From: Bradyrhizobium campsiandrae
GTDB lineage: Bacteria; Pseudomonadota; Alphaproteobacteria; Rhizobiales; Xanthobacteraceae
DNA: 64,000 bases
Assembly (NCBI RefSeq): GCF_014529705.1
Contig: NZ_JAANIH010000027.1
Location: 46,805-110,804, forward strand
Direction of reading: 5' to 3'
The notes under the pieces are model-generated. The model was not told the origin of the DNA. It saw nothing but the letters and a program-made list of their open reading frames with translations, and did no database searches. The translations under genes were made by a program, and so were the position numbers. Position 1 is the stretch's first letter. Every line of letters starts with the position of its first letter. This document shows positions 16,384-25,317 of this stretch, piece after piece.

Positions 16384-17556
16384 CGGCCGCAGCTTGCGGC
16401 GCGACAGGTAAAGGAGCACACCCGTGATCGCGAATAGCGGCATCAATGCTGCAGCGATCATGAATGCAAGCTTGCCGGGCCAGCCCAGCACCGCACCGCG
16501 GTGGATGTCGAGCACGCCTGCAATGGCTTTCTCGCCGAGCGTCTTGTCGGCATAACGCTCCGCGGAGACCAGTTGACCCGTGACGGCGTCGATGCGGAAC
16601 TCATCGCGCATACTTTCGAGCGTGGAATCCTTCCGCCACGACCGGATCCGCATCACCGTGCCGGCACCCGCCGGCAGCGTCAACTGCGCTCTGACGAAGT
16701 CGCCGCTCTCCTCGCGCTGGAGGGTCGACCAGGCGCGGTCGAAGCCGACATTCTGCGCCGCTCCGGGAAGCTCGGCTGGGTGATGCTGCTTCGGCAGCAT
16801 CTTCGCCGCCACGACATGCGGACGCGACAGCAGCCAGATGACGCCGTCCTTGTACCAATCGAACGAGTACCAGAGCCCGGTCAGCGTCATCACCAGATAG
16901 ATCGGCAGCACCCAGGTGCCGACAACCGCGTGCAGCGAACGATGCAAGCCACGGCCACGAAGCCCGAAATTTGGCTTCAGCCACATCTTCATGCTACCGG
17001 CGCGACGCGGCCAGCGCAGCACGAGGCCCGAGACCAGCATCACGATGAGGCCGAGCGCCGCAATGCCGGTGATCTGGCGCCCCCAGCCTCTGCCATCGCC
17101 GGGGATCAGCAGCCAGCGATGCAGCCGGCGCACGGTTGCAAAGAAATCCTCGCCGCGCGGAACGCCAAGCACATGGCCATCATAGGGATCGACATAGACC
17201 GAGGACGGCCGCACGCCCTGCCCGTCACGCACGAAGCGAATGTGCACGGCGAACGACGGATCTTTTGACAGCGTGATGGCCGCGACGTTGCCGGAATCAG
17301 GCACGGTTTTCAGCCGCGACACCAGTTCGTCCGGCAGCAGCGCCGGAACCGCTCGCGGCGCGACCTGCTTGATGCCGGCGTTCAGGTGATCGACGATTTC
17401 GTCCTCGAAGCTCATGATCGCGCCGGTCAGCGCGATCAGCGAGAGCAGCAGCGCGAACGCGAGGCCGATGATGGAATGGACCTGGAGCAGAGCGGCCTTG
17501 ATTGTGGGCCCGCGTTTATGCATCGGCGGGGCTTTCTCGCCCAGTCGTATCGCCAT
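16264..17556 (-). CDS. PepSY-domain inner-membrane protein (siderophore-uptake associated)
   Basis: A 430-residue PepSY-TM protein. Membrane helices lie near residues 30-50 (IIGLAFALLLSLIALTGAIM), 150-170, 205-225 and 365-390, with PepSY-type periplasmic loops between them. It starts 2 bp after the stop of the TonB-dependent receptor gene, so the two form an operon. Members of this family next to such receptors are thought to act as ferric-siderophore reductases in the inner membrane. The final 40 residues (after YLSRRK) are encoded antisense to the end of the LysR gene and look unlike the family, so the stop may have moved downstream. Confidence 0.83.
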   Translation of the reverse strand: MAIRLGEKAPPMHKRGPTIKAALLQVHSIIGLAFALLLSLIALTGAIMSFEDEIVDHLNAGIKQVAPRAVPALLPDELVSRLKTVPDSGNVAAITLSKDPSFAVHIRFVRDGQGVRPSSVYVDPYDGHVLGVPRGEDFFATVRRLHRWLLIPGDGRGWGRQITGIAALGLIVMLVSGLVLRWPRRAGSMKMWLKPNFGLRGRGLHRSLHAVVGTWVLPIYLVMTLTGLWYSFDWYKDGVIWLLSRPHVVAAKMLPKQHHPAELPGAAQNVGFDRAWSTLQREESGDFVRAQLTLPAGAGTVMRIRSWRKDSTLESMRDEFRIDAVTGQLVSAERYADKTLGEKAIAGVLDIHRGAVLGWPGKLAFMIAAALMPLFAITGVLLYLSRRKLRPSRQRAALGDDAADRTSERQVAAPGDAEGELDGIELRQVH

Positions 17557-17558
17557 GG

Positions 17559-19880
17559 CTAGAACTTCACCGTTGCCGACAGCGAGATGCGTCGGCCGTC
17601 GCCCATCGCGACGTTCAGGGCGCTCCCGGTGGTGGAGGTGTAGTAGACCTTGTCGAACAGGTTCTTGACGTTGAATTGATAGGACACCGGCACCTTGTCG
17701 ATTTTGGTGTCGTAGGTCGCGAAGACGTCGGCAACGGTGTAGGCCGGCAGGAAGAACGTATTGGCGGAGTCGCCCGGCCGGTCACCGACATAGTGCGCGC
17801 CGCCGCCAAGCCGCAGGCGTCCCGGCAGCCGGTCGCCAAAATCATAGACGAGATAGAGCGACGCCGTGTTCATCGCAGCGTTCAGTAGCTTTGCGTTGCC
17901 GACGACAGGATCGTTGATCAGGCGCGCGTCGGTATAGCCGTAGCTGCCGATCATGCTCCAATCGTCCGTCAACCTGCCGGTGACGTCCAGTTCGACACCT
18001 CGCGACCGCGCCGCGCCGGAAGCGCGCCCAGTCGACCTCCCGTTGCCGAGATCGTCCAGCACCAGCACGTTCTTCTTCTGGATATCGTAGACGGCCAAGG
18101 TGCCCGATAGCCGCTTGTTGACGTCGAACTTCAGGCCGGTCTCCCACTGAGTTCCCTCTTCGGGCGCGATCGTGGAATCGACGACAAAGCCGCTGGTGAA
18201 CGCCGCGATGGTCGAGGTCGGCTTCAGCGACTGCGTATAGCTCACGTAATAGGAAAGTTCGTCGCTCAGCTTGACGATGACGCCGCCGAGCGGCAGCACC
18301 TTGTCGCCGGCCAGATTGGTGTTGGTGACGAACAGAGGCCGGCCTTTTCCCGCGAGCTGCTCGTATTGCATCCAGCGCACGCCGCCGACCACGGACAGCC
18401 AGTTGGTCAGATGGAACGTGTCCTGGGCGAAGAAGCCGCGGGTGCCGAGCTTGTCGGTCTGCTCGCTATCGACAGCCGAGACGGTCGTGCCCGGCGTGAC
18501 CAGCCCGTAGACCGGGTCATAGAAATTGAAGCTCGCCGTCGCCTGACGGATCAGGTCGCGGCGATCGATGGTGCGGTACAGCGCCTCGCCACCGAACAGG
18601 ATCTCGTTGCGGAAGCCGCCGACCCAGACGTCGCCTTGCATGTAGGACGTGCCGTAGCTGGCGTTGCTCAGCGAGTTCTGGGTGCCGTCATTGCTGCGGG
18701 TCTCGACGCCGGTCTTGGCGTTGACGCCGGTGATGCGGAGCTGGTTGGCGCTGTAGGTCTCGGTGTTGTAGCTGTAGGCCGCCGTGACCTTCCAGCTGTC
18801 ATTGAGCCGCTGCTCGACCGAGCCCTGCACCAGGTCGGACGTGCCCCACATGTTGTTGAAGGGCTCGTCGAGCCGGCGCGTCTTCGGGATTGCCAGCGGG
18901 GCTCCGTTGACGAAGGCCGTGCCGCGGTCGAATGGATAGATGAATTCGCGGTGCTCGTAGGTGAGCTGCACCGTCGTGGTCTCGCCGTACCAGGCGAGCG
19001 ACGGGTTCACCAGCATTTCGCGGTGGCGGCCGAAATTGCGCCAGTAATCCTCGCTGACACCGTAGCCGATGAAACGATAGGCGAGACCGCCGTCGCCGAT
19101 CGGACCGGTGACGTCGAGGGTGCCGTCGGCTCCGTTGCGGTTGTTCGCGTAGGTCGATCCAAGCAGCGTGACCGAGCCGTGCTGGTAGAGCTCTGGACGC
19201 TTGCTGATCGTGTTGACGATTCCGCCGGGATCCATGATGCCGTAGAGCAACGAGGCAGGTCCCTTCAGCACCTCGACACTGTCGACGGCCGCGTTCAGGC
19301 TGCGTCCCTGCACCAGCGGCATGCCGTTGCGCATGATCGAGCCGTCGCGGTTGTCGCCAAAGCCGCGGCGAATCACCGCGTCCTGGGTGCCTGCGAGCGT
19401 GTTGGTCTGGGTGATGCCGCTGATGTTGACCAGCGCGTCGTCGATGTTGCGCGGCAGCTGGTCCTTGAGGACCTGCGCGGGCACGACATTGACGGATTGC
19501 GAGGTGTCGAGCGGCGACGCGCCCGAGCGCAGCGTGGTCGCGCTCGGCATCGCACGATAGCCGAGCTTGGCGCCCTGTTGTGCGGCGGCCTCCGCTGCGG
19601 CGCGCTCGGACGGTGTCGGCGCCGATGGCGGAGCTGCGGTTGCGTTACGCCGCGCAGCCTGCGCGCGGCTTTGAGGCTGCTCCGATGCGCGCGCCTGCTT
19701 TGGCCGCTGCGTCGGCGCATCCACATTCACCGGCGGCAGTGCCGTTTGCGCCTGCGCGTGAGTGGTGCTGGAGGCGTATTCGGCGAGCAGCACGGCTGCT
19801 CCGATGAGAAGACCTGCGCGGCTCTTGCCGGCGCGAATTCGATGACCGCTGACGCGCTGGCCACCCACAGAGGCACGCAC
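17559..19880 (-). CDS. TonB-dependent siderophore receptor
   Basis: A 773-residue outer-membrane receptor. A signal peptide covers about residues 1-43. A proline- and alanine-rich linker follows, then the plug domain (near residues 110-260) with SLNAAVDSVEVLKGPASLLY and GGIVNTISKRP. The 22-strand barrel ends in SLSATVKF, with the terminal phenylalanine needed for outer-membrane assembly. It belongs to the ferrichrome/pyoverdine-type siderophore receptors. The start is GTG at 19880. A candidate Irr box lies about 80-110 bp upstream, so iron control is likely. It is followed directly by a PepSY membrane protein. Confidence 0.9.
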   Translation of the reverse strand: MRASVGGQRVSGHRIRAGKSRAGLLIGAAVLLAEYASSTTHAQAQTALPPVNVDAPTQRPKQARASEQPQSRAQAARRNATAAPPSAPTPSERAAAEAAAQQGAKLGYRAMPSATTLRSGASPLDTSQSVNVVPAQVLKDQLPRNIDDALVNISGITQTNTLAGTQDAVIRRGFGDNRDGSIMRNGMPLVQGRSLNAAVDSVEVLKGPASLLYGIMDPGGIVNTISKRPELYQHGSVTLLGSTYANNRNGADGTLDVTGPIGDGGLAYRFIGYGVSEDYWRNFGRHREMLVNPSLAWYGETTTVQLTYEHREFIYPFDRGTAFVNGAPLAIPKTRRLDEPFNNMWGTSDLVQGSVEQRLNDSWKVTAAYSYNTETYSANQLRITGVNAKTGVETRSNDGTQNSLSNASYGTSYMQGDVWVGGFRNEILFGGEALYRTIDRRDLIRQATASFNFYDPVYGLVTPGTTVSAVDSEQTDKLGTRGFFAQDTFHLTNWLSVVGGVRWMQYEQLAGKGRPLFVTNTNLAGDKVLPLGGVIVKLSDELSYYVSYTQSLKPTSTIAAFTSGFVVDSTIAPEEGTQWETGLKFDVNKRLSGTLAVYDIQKKNVLVLDDLGNGRSTGRASGAARSRGVELDVTGRLTDDWSMIGSYGYTDARLINDPVVGNAKLLNAAMNTASLYLVYDFGDRLPGRLRLGGGAHYVGDRPGDSANTFFLPAYTVADVFATYDTKIDKVPVSYQFNVKNLFDKVYYTSTTGSALNVAMGDGRRISLSATVKF

Positions 19881-19957
19881 TTTCGATTCACTTCCAAGTC
19901 ACAGCATTGATGCTGCGGCATCTAGCAGCCGCGACGAACGAAGAGAACACGGCGACA

Positions 19958-19990
19958 GCTTGAATCGCTCTAGTGTTGAATCGTTCTAAG
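19958..19990 (-). promoter_or_regulatory. Candidate iron-control (Irr/ICE) site, two tandem half-matched boxes
   Basis: Positions 19975-19989 read GTTGAATCGTTCTAA, matching 10 of 12 defined bases of the alphaproteobacterial Irr consensus TTAGAA-N3-TTCTAA. A second copy at 19959-19973 (CTTGAATCGCTCTAG) matches 8 of 12. The boxes are direct repeats 16 bp apart, upstream of the TonB receptor. The consensus is from general knowledge of Irr-regulated genes; the binding is inferred. Confidence 0.5.
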
Positions 19991-20162
19991 ACCAGCGCGA
20001 TCGCACGATCATGCGCGCCCGACGGTGCGGTGCCTACGTCAGCAAGCACCTGAGGGGGCGCGGTTGGAAGATGAATAAAATGAGCACACACGCCCATCGT
20101 CGATGCTGACCACTCAGCCGATGATACCGCGATATCTTGCGCTCACATCTTTTTGTTCAGTT

Positions 20163-20176
20163 AAACTGTACAGTTT
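20163..20176. promoter_or_regulatory. Perfect 14-bp palindrome, probable MarR-family operator
   Basis: AAACTGTACAGTTT is a perfect dyad 40 bp before the start of the MarR-type gene, in an AT-rich stretch that also holds TTTACAGG and a TATATA-like element. MarR regulators commonly bind such short palindromes in their own promoters, so autoregulation of the downstream operon is likely. Confidence 0.55.
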
Positions 20177-20216
20177 TTCTTTACAGGTTACCTTTATATA
20201 TGTCATTCATTCCATC

Positions 20217-20669
20217 ATGATCAATTCGTCGGACCAACGCCCGTCCGCGCGCGCTGGCGCGCTCGCGGAAGACCTCCGTTCGCTGGTCGGAAAACTGAAA
20301 CGTCGACTTCGCGAGCAGGCCGGCCCAGATGATTTGACGCCGTCCCAGGTGTCGATCCTGCTGCGCCTGGAGAAGGATGGGCCTGCCACGGTGTCGAGCC
20401 TGGCGCGATCGGAGAAGATGCGCCCGCAATCGATGAGCGCCGCGGTCGCCGCCCTTCTGGCCGCAGGACTGGTCAGTGGCGCGCCCGATCCGGGGGACGG
20501 CCGCCAGACCATCCTGTCGCTGACCAAAGCATGCCGCGAATGGATCCGTGTCGGTCGCGCCGCTCGGCAGGACTGGCTCTCCCGCACCATTTCGGCGCGA
20601 CTGTCGGCGCGGGAACAGGATGAACTCGCCGCCGCAGTTGAATTGCTGAAGCGGCTTGTCGACGACTAA
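20217..20669 (+). CDS. MarR-family transcriptional regulator
   Basis: A 150-residue MarR-type regulator with a winged helix-turn-helix at about residues 38-105 (LTPSQVSILLRLEKDGPATV, then SSLARSEKMRPQSMSAAVAA), followed by GDGRQTILSLT in the wing. The start at 20217 matches family length; the frame stays open further upstream through the promoter. It leads an operon with an isochorismatase-family protein, a small membrane protein and an MFS exporter, and probably represses it until a small aromatic ligand binds. It is transcribed away from the TonB receptor. Confidence 0.85.
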   Translation: MINSSDQRPSARAGALAEDLRSLVGKLKRRLREQAGPDDLTPSQVSILLRLEKDGPATVSSLARSEKMRPQSMSAAVAALLAAGLVSGAPDPGDGRQTILSLTKACREWIRVGRAARQDWLSRTISARLSAREQDELAAAVELLKRLVDD

Positions 20670-20707
20670 CGCGCAGCCGAACTTACGTCGACTGGAAGGA
20701 AACCATC

Positions 20708-21277
20708 ATGGCCCTCACATCGCTCGATCCGATCACCGCGCTCGTCATCGTCGACCTGCAACGCGGCATCGTCGGTCTCCCATCTGTCCATCCCATCGAA
20801 GATGTCGTCGCGCGCGCCGGCACGCTAGCGGCAGCGTTTCGGCGGCATCGCCTGCCGGTCGTGCTGGTCAATGTCGCCGGCGGCGCGCCGGGCCGCACCG
20901 AACGGCCGCGCCTTGGAGGTCCCTTCCCCGACGGCTGGACCGATCTCATTCCGGAACTCGATCCACAGCCAAGCGATATCACCGTGACCAAGCGGACCTG
21001 GGGTGCATTCGCCAGCACCGACCTCGAGAGCCAACTGCGCCAACGTGGCGTTACGCAGGTCGTCATCGCCGGCGTCGCTACCGGCACCGGTGTCGAATCC
21101 ACCGCGCGCCAGGCCTATGAGGCGGGCTTCAATGTCACCCTTGTTACCGACGCCATGACGGATCCGCGCACCGAGGCTCACGACTACAGCATCGCAAACG
21201 TCTTTCCGCGGCTCGGCGAGAGCGGCTCGACGCAAGCGATCATTGAATTGCTGGCAACACGGAGCGCGCAGGCATGA
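20708..21277 (+). CDS. Isochorismatase-family hydrolase without the catalytic cysteine
   Basis: A 189-residue protein with the isochorismatase fold. The catalytic aspartate is D16 (ALVIVDLQ) and the lysine is K95 (VTKRTWGAF). The position normally held by the nucleophilic cysteine is glycine 128 (VATGTGVESTA). Cysteine-free members are known among vinyl-ether-cleaving isochorismatases, and there is also a cysteine-free subgroup of unknown substrate. An amidase-type reaction is therefore unlikely. A clear GGAAGGAAA ribosome site precedes the ATG. It is coupled to the next gene by a 4-bp overlap and controlled by the MarR gene upstream. Confidence 0.82.
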   Translation: MALTSLDPITALVIVDLQRGIVGLPSVHPIEDVVARAGTLAAAFRRHRLPVVLVNVAGGAPGRTERPRLGGPFPDGWTDLIPELDPQPSDITVTKRTWGAFASTDLESQLRQRGVTQVVIAGVATGTGVESTARQAYEAGFNVTLVTDAMTDPRTEAHDYSIANVFPRLGESGSTQAIIELLATRSAQA

Positions 21278-21594
21278 ACTGGCTTGATTTGGTTTCCTAT
21301 TTCTTTGGCGGTGCTTTTCTGGCGAACGCCGTTCCTCATCTCGTCAGTGGCCTGCGTGGCGAGCCGTTCCAAAGCCCGTTCGCGCGGCCGCGCGGAGAGG
21401 GATTGTCCTCGTCGACGGTCAACGTGCTCTGGGGCTTCTTCAACCTCATCGTCGGGTATGTCCTTGTCTGTCGCGTCGGAGAGTTTGCATTGCTGGAGAC
21501 ACGCGATGTCACCGCGCTCGGTCTCGGCGCGCTGCTCCTCAGCCTGTTTTGCGCGCGACACTTCGGCCGGTTTCACGGCGGCAACACGCCATGA
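21274..21594 (+). CDS. Small integral membrane protein
   Basis: A 106-residue hypothetical protein with hydrophobic helices near residues 5-25 (LVSYFFGGAFLANAVPHLV), 48-65 (VNVLWGFFNLIVGYVLV) and 78-95 (VTALGLGALLLSLFCA). It overlaps both neighbours by 4 bp (ATGA on each side), so it is translated with the isochorismatase-family enzyme and the exporter. It may assist the transporter or protect the membrane. I do not recognise a named family with confidence. Confidence 0.78.
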   Translation: MNWLDLVSYFFGGAFLANAVPHLVSGLRGEPFQSPFARPRGEGLSSSTVNVLWGFFNLIVGYVLVCRVGEFALLETRDVTALGLGALLLSLFCARHFGRFHGGNTP

Positions 21595-22841
21595 GGTTCG
21601 TGAGCGTGGCGGCCGCGGGCACATTTCGCTCCCTGCGGAACTACAATTACCGGGTCTGGGCCGCAGGCGCGCTGGTGTCCAACACCGGAACCTGGATGCA
21701 GCGCGCCGCGCAGGACTGGCTCGTTCTCACCGAGCTCACACGGCACAATGCATCGGCCGTTGGCGTGGTGATGGCGCTGCAGTTTGGACCGCAGCTCCTT
21801 CTGATGCCGTGGACGGGTTTTGCGGCAGACCATTTCAACCAGCGACGACTGCTGGTCGCGACCCAGGCGACGATGGGCGCGTTGGCGCTGGTTCTCGGCC
21901 TCCTCACCGTCAGCGGCCTCGTGCAGCTCTGGCACGTCTATGTGTTTGCGTTTCTGTTCGGTTGCGCTGCAGCCTTTGACGCTCCCGTGCGACAGACATT
22001 CGTGGCCGAACTCGTCGGCGACGGCGAGCTCTCCAACGCGATCGGGCTGAACTCGACGTCCTTCAACGCCGCGCGGATGATCGGGCCAGCGGTGGCAGGA
22101 ATCGTCATCGCCTCGATCGGCACCGGCTGGGCCTTCCTGCTCAACGCCGCATCCTTCGTTGCGGTGCTCTGTTCGCTCGCCTTGCTGCGCACCTCGGAGC
22201 TTCGCCCAAATGCTCGGGCGCACCGGACCAAAGGCGGCATGACCGAGGGATTTCGCTACGTCTGGTCGCGTGGCGATCTGAGGGCGATCATGATCATGCT
22301 GTTCCTGATCGGCACGTTCGGGCTGAACTTTCCGATCTTCATCTCGACCATGGCGGTCAGCGTCTTCCACACCGACGCCCGCGGCTTTGGTCTTTTGTCA
22401 TCGACAATGGCGGTCGGAACGATTTCGGGCGCGTTGCTGGCCGCAGGGCGCGCGCAGCCGAAATTCATCTCGCTGCTGCTGGGGGCCGCAACGTTTGGCG
22501 CCGGATGCACGTTGGCAGCGCTGGCACCGAGCTACTGGCTGTTTGCCGGCACTCTTGTGCTGATCGGCGTCGCGGCACTGACGGTCACCAATACCTCGAA
22601 TGCCATGATGCAGCTCTCCACCGAGCCGCGAATGCGGGGGCGCGTGATGGCACTGCGTCTCGGCGTCGCGCTTGGTGGCACGCCGATCGGCGCACCGATC
22701 GTCGGGTGGGTTGCGGACAATCTGGGTCCACGCTGGGCGCTCGGCGTGGGCGCGGCTGCCGGCTTTGCCGCCGCGCTCATCGCGATACGGGCCATGCCGG
22801 CGCGTAGCGCGGACAGCCGCAACGACGAAGCGAGCGCCTAG
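21591..22841 (+). CDS. MFS transporter (EntS/DHA3-like exporter)
   Basis: A 416-residue major facilitator with about 12 hydrophobic segments. The signature NTGTWMQRAAQDWLVLTELT near residue 31, and the GFAADHFNQRRLL loop between helices 2 and 3, are typical of the EntS-like group that exports siderophores, macrolides or other drugs. The ATG at 21591 sits in the ATGA overlap with the previous stop. As the last gene of the MarR operon it probably exports the compound handled by the isochorismatase-family enzyme. It ends in a 4-bp convergent overlap with the next gene. Confidence 0.85.
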   Translation: MRFVSVAAAGTFRSLRNYNYRVWAAGALVSNTGTWMQRAAQDWLVLTELTRHNASAVGVVMALQFGPQLLLMPWTGFAADHFNQRRLLVATQATMGALALVLGLLTVSGLVQLWHVYVFAFLFGCAAAFDAPVRQTFVAELVGDGELSNAIGLNSTSFNAARMIGPAVAGIVIASIGTGWAFLLNAASFVAVLCSLALLRTSELRPNARAHRTKGGMTEGFRYVWSRGDLRAIMIMLFLIGTFGLNFPIFISTMAVSVFHTDARGFGLLSSTMAVGTISGALLAAGRAQPKFISLLLGAATFGAGCTLAALAPSYWLFAGTLVLIGVAALTVTNTSNAMMQLSTEPRMRGRVMALRLGVALGGTPIGAPIVGWVADNLGPRWALGVGAAAGFAAALIAIRAMPARSADSRNDEASA

Positions 22842-23722
22842 GCGATCACTGGGCTCGTCAACTCGTCCAGCTTCGCCTTGAGCGCGGCGCCATCCGACAA
22901 CGCGCGCAGCGGCGGCCGCACGCGCAACCACGCGGCGTCACCGATCTGCGCGGCGAGAATGGCCTTCAGCGTCGGAAGGAAGGATGGTGATTTCACCACG
23001 ATGTCGACCGCGGCCTGCAGTCGCGCTTCGACATCCTTGCCGTCGATCATCGCCTTGACCAGCTCCGGCGCGATATTCGCCATGCCGCAAATCGTGCCGG
23101 CGCCGCCGCCGGCAATGGCGCGGGCGATGTCCGTTTCATTGCCGACGGTGATGGCAAGCTCGGGTGCGGCGGCGCGGAACGCCTGGAACTGCTTGAAGTC
23201 ACCGCTCGAATCTTTCAGTCCGGCAACCACCTTGCCGTAGCGCTTGCGCAGGCTTGCGGCGACGGTGGTCGGAATCGCGACGCCCGATATCTGCGGGATA
23301 TGATAGAGATACGCGCGCAGACGATCGTCGGAGACGGCGTCGATGATCGCCGCAAACGCGTCTTCGATACCGGCAGGCGTGACGCTGCGGTCGAAATAGG
23401 GCGGCAGATACAGCACGTGACGGAGGCCAAGGCCGAGCGCGGCGCGAGTCAGCGCGGTGCTGTCGCTGATGGCAGGAAAGCCGCCGCCGATGCCGATGCG
23501 CTCCGCCGGCACACCGGCCTTGAGCAGCGCTTCGACGGTTGCGACGCGCTCGGTGACGTTGAAAGAGGTCCCCTCGCCGGTGGTGCCGAACAGGACGACA
23601 CCGTCCACGCTCTTGCCGAACAGGTTCTTGATGTGGGCGGCAAGCTTGGCAGCATCCACGTTGCCGTCCATCGCCAGCGGGGTTGCCGACGCCACCCAAA
23701 ACCCGCGAATTGCCTCCATCAT
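22838..23722 (-). CDS. DHDPS/N-acetylneuraminate lyase-family aldolase
   Basis: A 294-residue TIM-barrel lyase. It shows GTTGEGTSF near residue 46 (the pyruvate-binding loop), the conserved tyrosine Y140 in YLYHIP, and the Schiff-base lysine K170 in AGLKDSSGD. Members condense or cleave pyruvate with an aldehyde, as in 4-hydroxy-tetrahydrodipicolinate synthase, sialic acid lyase or 2-keto-3-deoxy-acid aldolases. It is divergent from a FAD-linked dehydrogenase gene and a GntR regulator. That points to catabolism of a hydroxy- or sugar-acid rather than lysine synthesis. ATG at 23722 is preceded by GAGGGTGG. Confidence 0.85.
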   Translation of the reverse strand: MMEAIRGFWVASATPLAMDGNVDAAKLAAHIKNLFGKSVDGVVLFGTTGEGTSFNVTERVATVEALLKAGVPAERIGIGGGFPAISDSTALTRAALGLGLRHVLYLPPYFDRSVTPAGIEDAFAAIIDAVSDDRLRAYLYHIPQISGVAIPTTVAASLRKRYGKVVAGLKDSSGDFKQFQAFRAAAPELAITVGNETDIARAIAGGGAGTICGMANIAPELVKAMIDGKDVEARLQAAVDIVVKSPSFLPTLKAILAAQIGDAAWLRVRPPLRALSDGAALKAKLDELTSPVIA

Positions 23723-23811
23723 AGCACCACCCTCTGTTGCGCCCGAATAAGCCACTGATCCATAAAGATCTTTTGGCGGCCGGGGGCTGTTTTTGCTTTA
23801 CTTTTCCAGCT

Positions 23812-23822
23812 TGTACCTTACA
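23812..23822. promoter_or_regulatory. Candidate GntR-family operator
   Basis: TGTACCTTACA is a dyad with arms TGTA and TACA around three bases, in the 172-bp region between the divergent aldolase and FAD-dehydrogenase genes. It is close to the short palindromes bound by FadR-subfamily GntR regulators, and a gene for such a regulator lies at 25318-25998. Confidence 0.4.
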
Positions 23823-23894
23823 TACTAGATCGATGCAATTCCCGGCCTGAGAGGATCAACCTCGGCGCCCGGCCAGATCTGCAAGAGGTCTCAC

Positions 23895-25307
23895 ATGGAC
23901 ATGGTGACGCCGGTCGGACATCCCGACCCATTGCTCGCCGGCTTGCGCGCCAAGCTCGGCGGCGCGGCCGTTCTGACCGGCGGCGACGTGCCCGCGCGCA
24001 ATGGCAACGACTGGAGCGCGAGCCTGCCGCAGACGCCGCTGGCGGTGATCCGCCCGCTCGACGCGCAGGGCGTCGCCGAGGCGATCGCGACCTGCCGTCA
24101 GGCGCGTCTGCCCTTCGTGCCGCAGGGCGGACTGACCGGCCTCTGTCGCGGCGCCGCGCCGGAAGCCGGCTGGGTCGCGATCTCGCTCGAGCGCATGACC
24201 GGCATCGAGGAAATCGACCCTGCCTCGATGACGATGACGGTGAAAGCAGGCACGCCGCTGGAGACGATCCAGAAGGCCGCCGACGAGGCCGGCTTCTTCT
24301 TTCCGCTCGACCTCGGCTCGCGCGGCTCCTGCGCCATCGGCGGCAATCTCTCCACCAATGCCGGCGGCAACCGCGTCATCCGCTACGGCATGACGCGCGA
24401 GCTGGTGCTCGGCCTCGAAGTGGTGCTGCCCGACGGCACCATCATCACCAGCCTCAACAAGCTGATGAAGAACAATGCCGGCTACGACCTGAAGCACCTC
24501 TTCATTGGCTCGGAAGGCACGCTCGGCATCATCACCCGCGTGGTGCTGAAACTGTTCCCGAAGCCGCGCTCGACCATGGCCGCGCTGTGCGCGCTGCAGG
24601 ACTATGACGCGGTGGTCGCGTTGCTCGGCGCCGCACGCAGCGGGCTCGGTCCGCTGCTGTCGGCCTTCGAGGTGATGTGGCCGGATTATTGGGACGTGAT
24701 CACCACGCGCGCCGGCGTCAAGCCGCCGGTCGCCGCCGGCCGGGGTCTCTACGTGCTGGTCGAGGCGCAGGGCACCGACGAGAGCGTCGATGCGCCGCGC
24801 TTCCAGGCCTGGCTGGAAGAGCTGATGGAGCGCGGGCTATTGGTCGATGCCGCCGTCGCGCAATCGCTGGCGCAGACGCAGGCCTTCTGGCGCGTGCGCG
24901 ACATCTGCGCCGAGTTCGGCCACGTGCTGGGACCGCACATTTCCTACGACATCGGCCTTGCCGTGGCGCGGATGGATGCGTTCGCCACCCGCTGCAAGGC
25001 GGCGCTCGCGGACGGTATCAAGGGCTGCGAGAGCGTCTATTACGGCCATATCGGCGACGGCAATCTGCACCTCGTCTCCTGGGTGACAGGCCTTCCCGTC
25101 GAGCAGCAGCCGAAGGAAGCAATGGACGAGATCATCTACGGTCTCGTGCGCGAGCTGGGCGGCAGCGTCTCGGCCGAGCACGGCATCGGCACGCTGAAGA
25201 AGAAATGGCTTGGCCACGCCCGCAGCGAGCCCGAGATCGCCTTGATGCGGACGCTGAAGGCCGCGCTCGATCCCGATCATCTGCTCAACCCCGGCAAGGT
25301 GATCTGA
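23895..25307 (+). CDS. FAD-binding 2-hydroxyacid dehydrogenase (GlcD/D-lactate dehydrogenase type)
   Basis: A 470-residue flavoprotein of the FAD-PCMH family. The FAD-binding part shows FVPQGGLTGLCRGA near residue 75, CAIGGNLSTNAGGNRV near residue 146, and GSEGTLGIITRV near residue 207. The C-terminal domain has YGHIGDGNLHL and AEHGIGTLKKKWL, typical of D-lactate, D-2-hydroxyglutarate and glycolate dehydrogenases. Electrons probably pass to the respiratory chain. The regulator gene starts 10 bp downstream, and the aldolase is divergent. Together they suggest inducible use of a D-2-hydroxyacid; the substrate cannot be told from the sequence. Confidence 0.87.
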   Translation: MDMVTPVGHPDPLLAGLRAKLGGAAVLTGGDVPARNGNDWSASLPQTPLAVIRPLDAQGVAEAIATCRQARLPFVPQGGLTGLCRGAAPEAGWVAISLERMTGIEEIDPASMTMTVKAGTPLETIQKAADEAGFFFPLDLGSRGSCAIGGNLSTNAGGNRVIRYGMTRELVLGLEVVLPDGTIITSLNKLMKNNAGYDLKHLFIGSEGTLGIITRVVLKLFPKPRSTMAALCALQDYDAVVALLGAARSGLGPLLSAFEVMWPDYWDVITTRAGVKPPVAAGRGLYVLVEAQGTDESVDAPRFQAWLEELMERGLLVDAAVAQSLAQTQAFWRVRDICAEFGHVLGPHISYDIGLAVARMDAFATRCKAALADGIKGCESVYYGHIGDGNLHLVSWVTGLPVEQQPKEAMDEIIYGLVRELGGSVSAEHGIGTLKKKWLGHARSEPEIALMRTLKAALDPDHLLNPGKVI

Positions 25308-25317
25308 GAGACACCAC

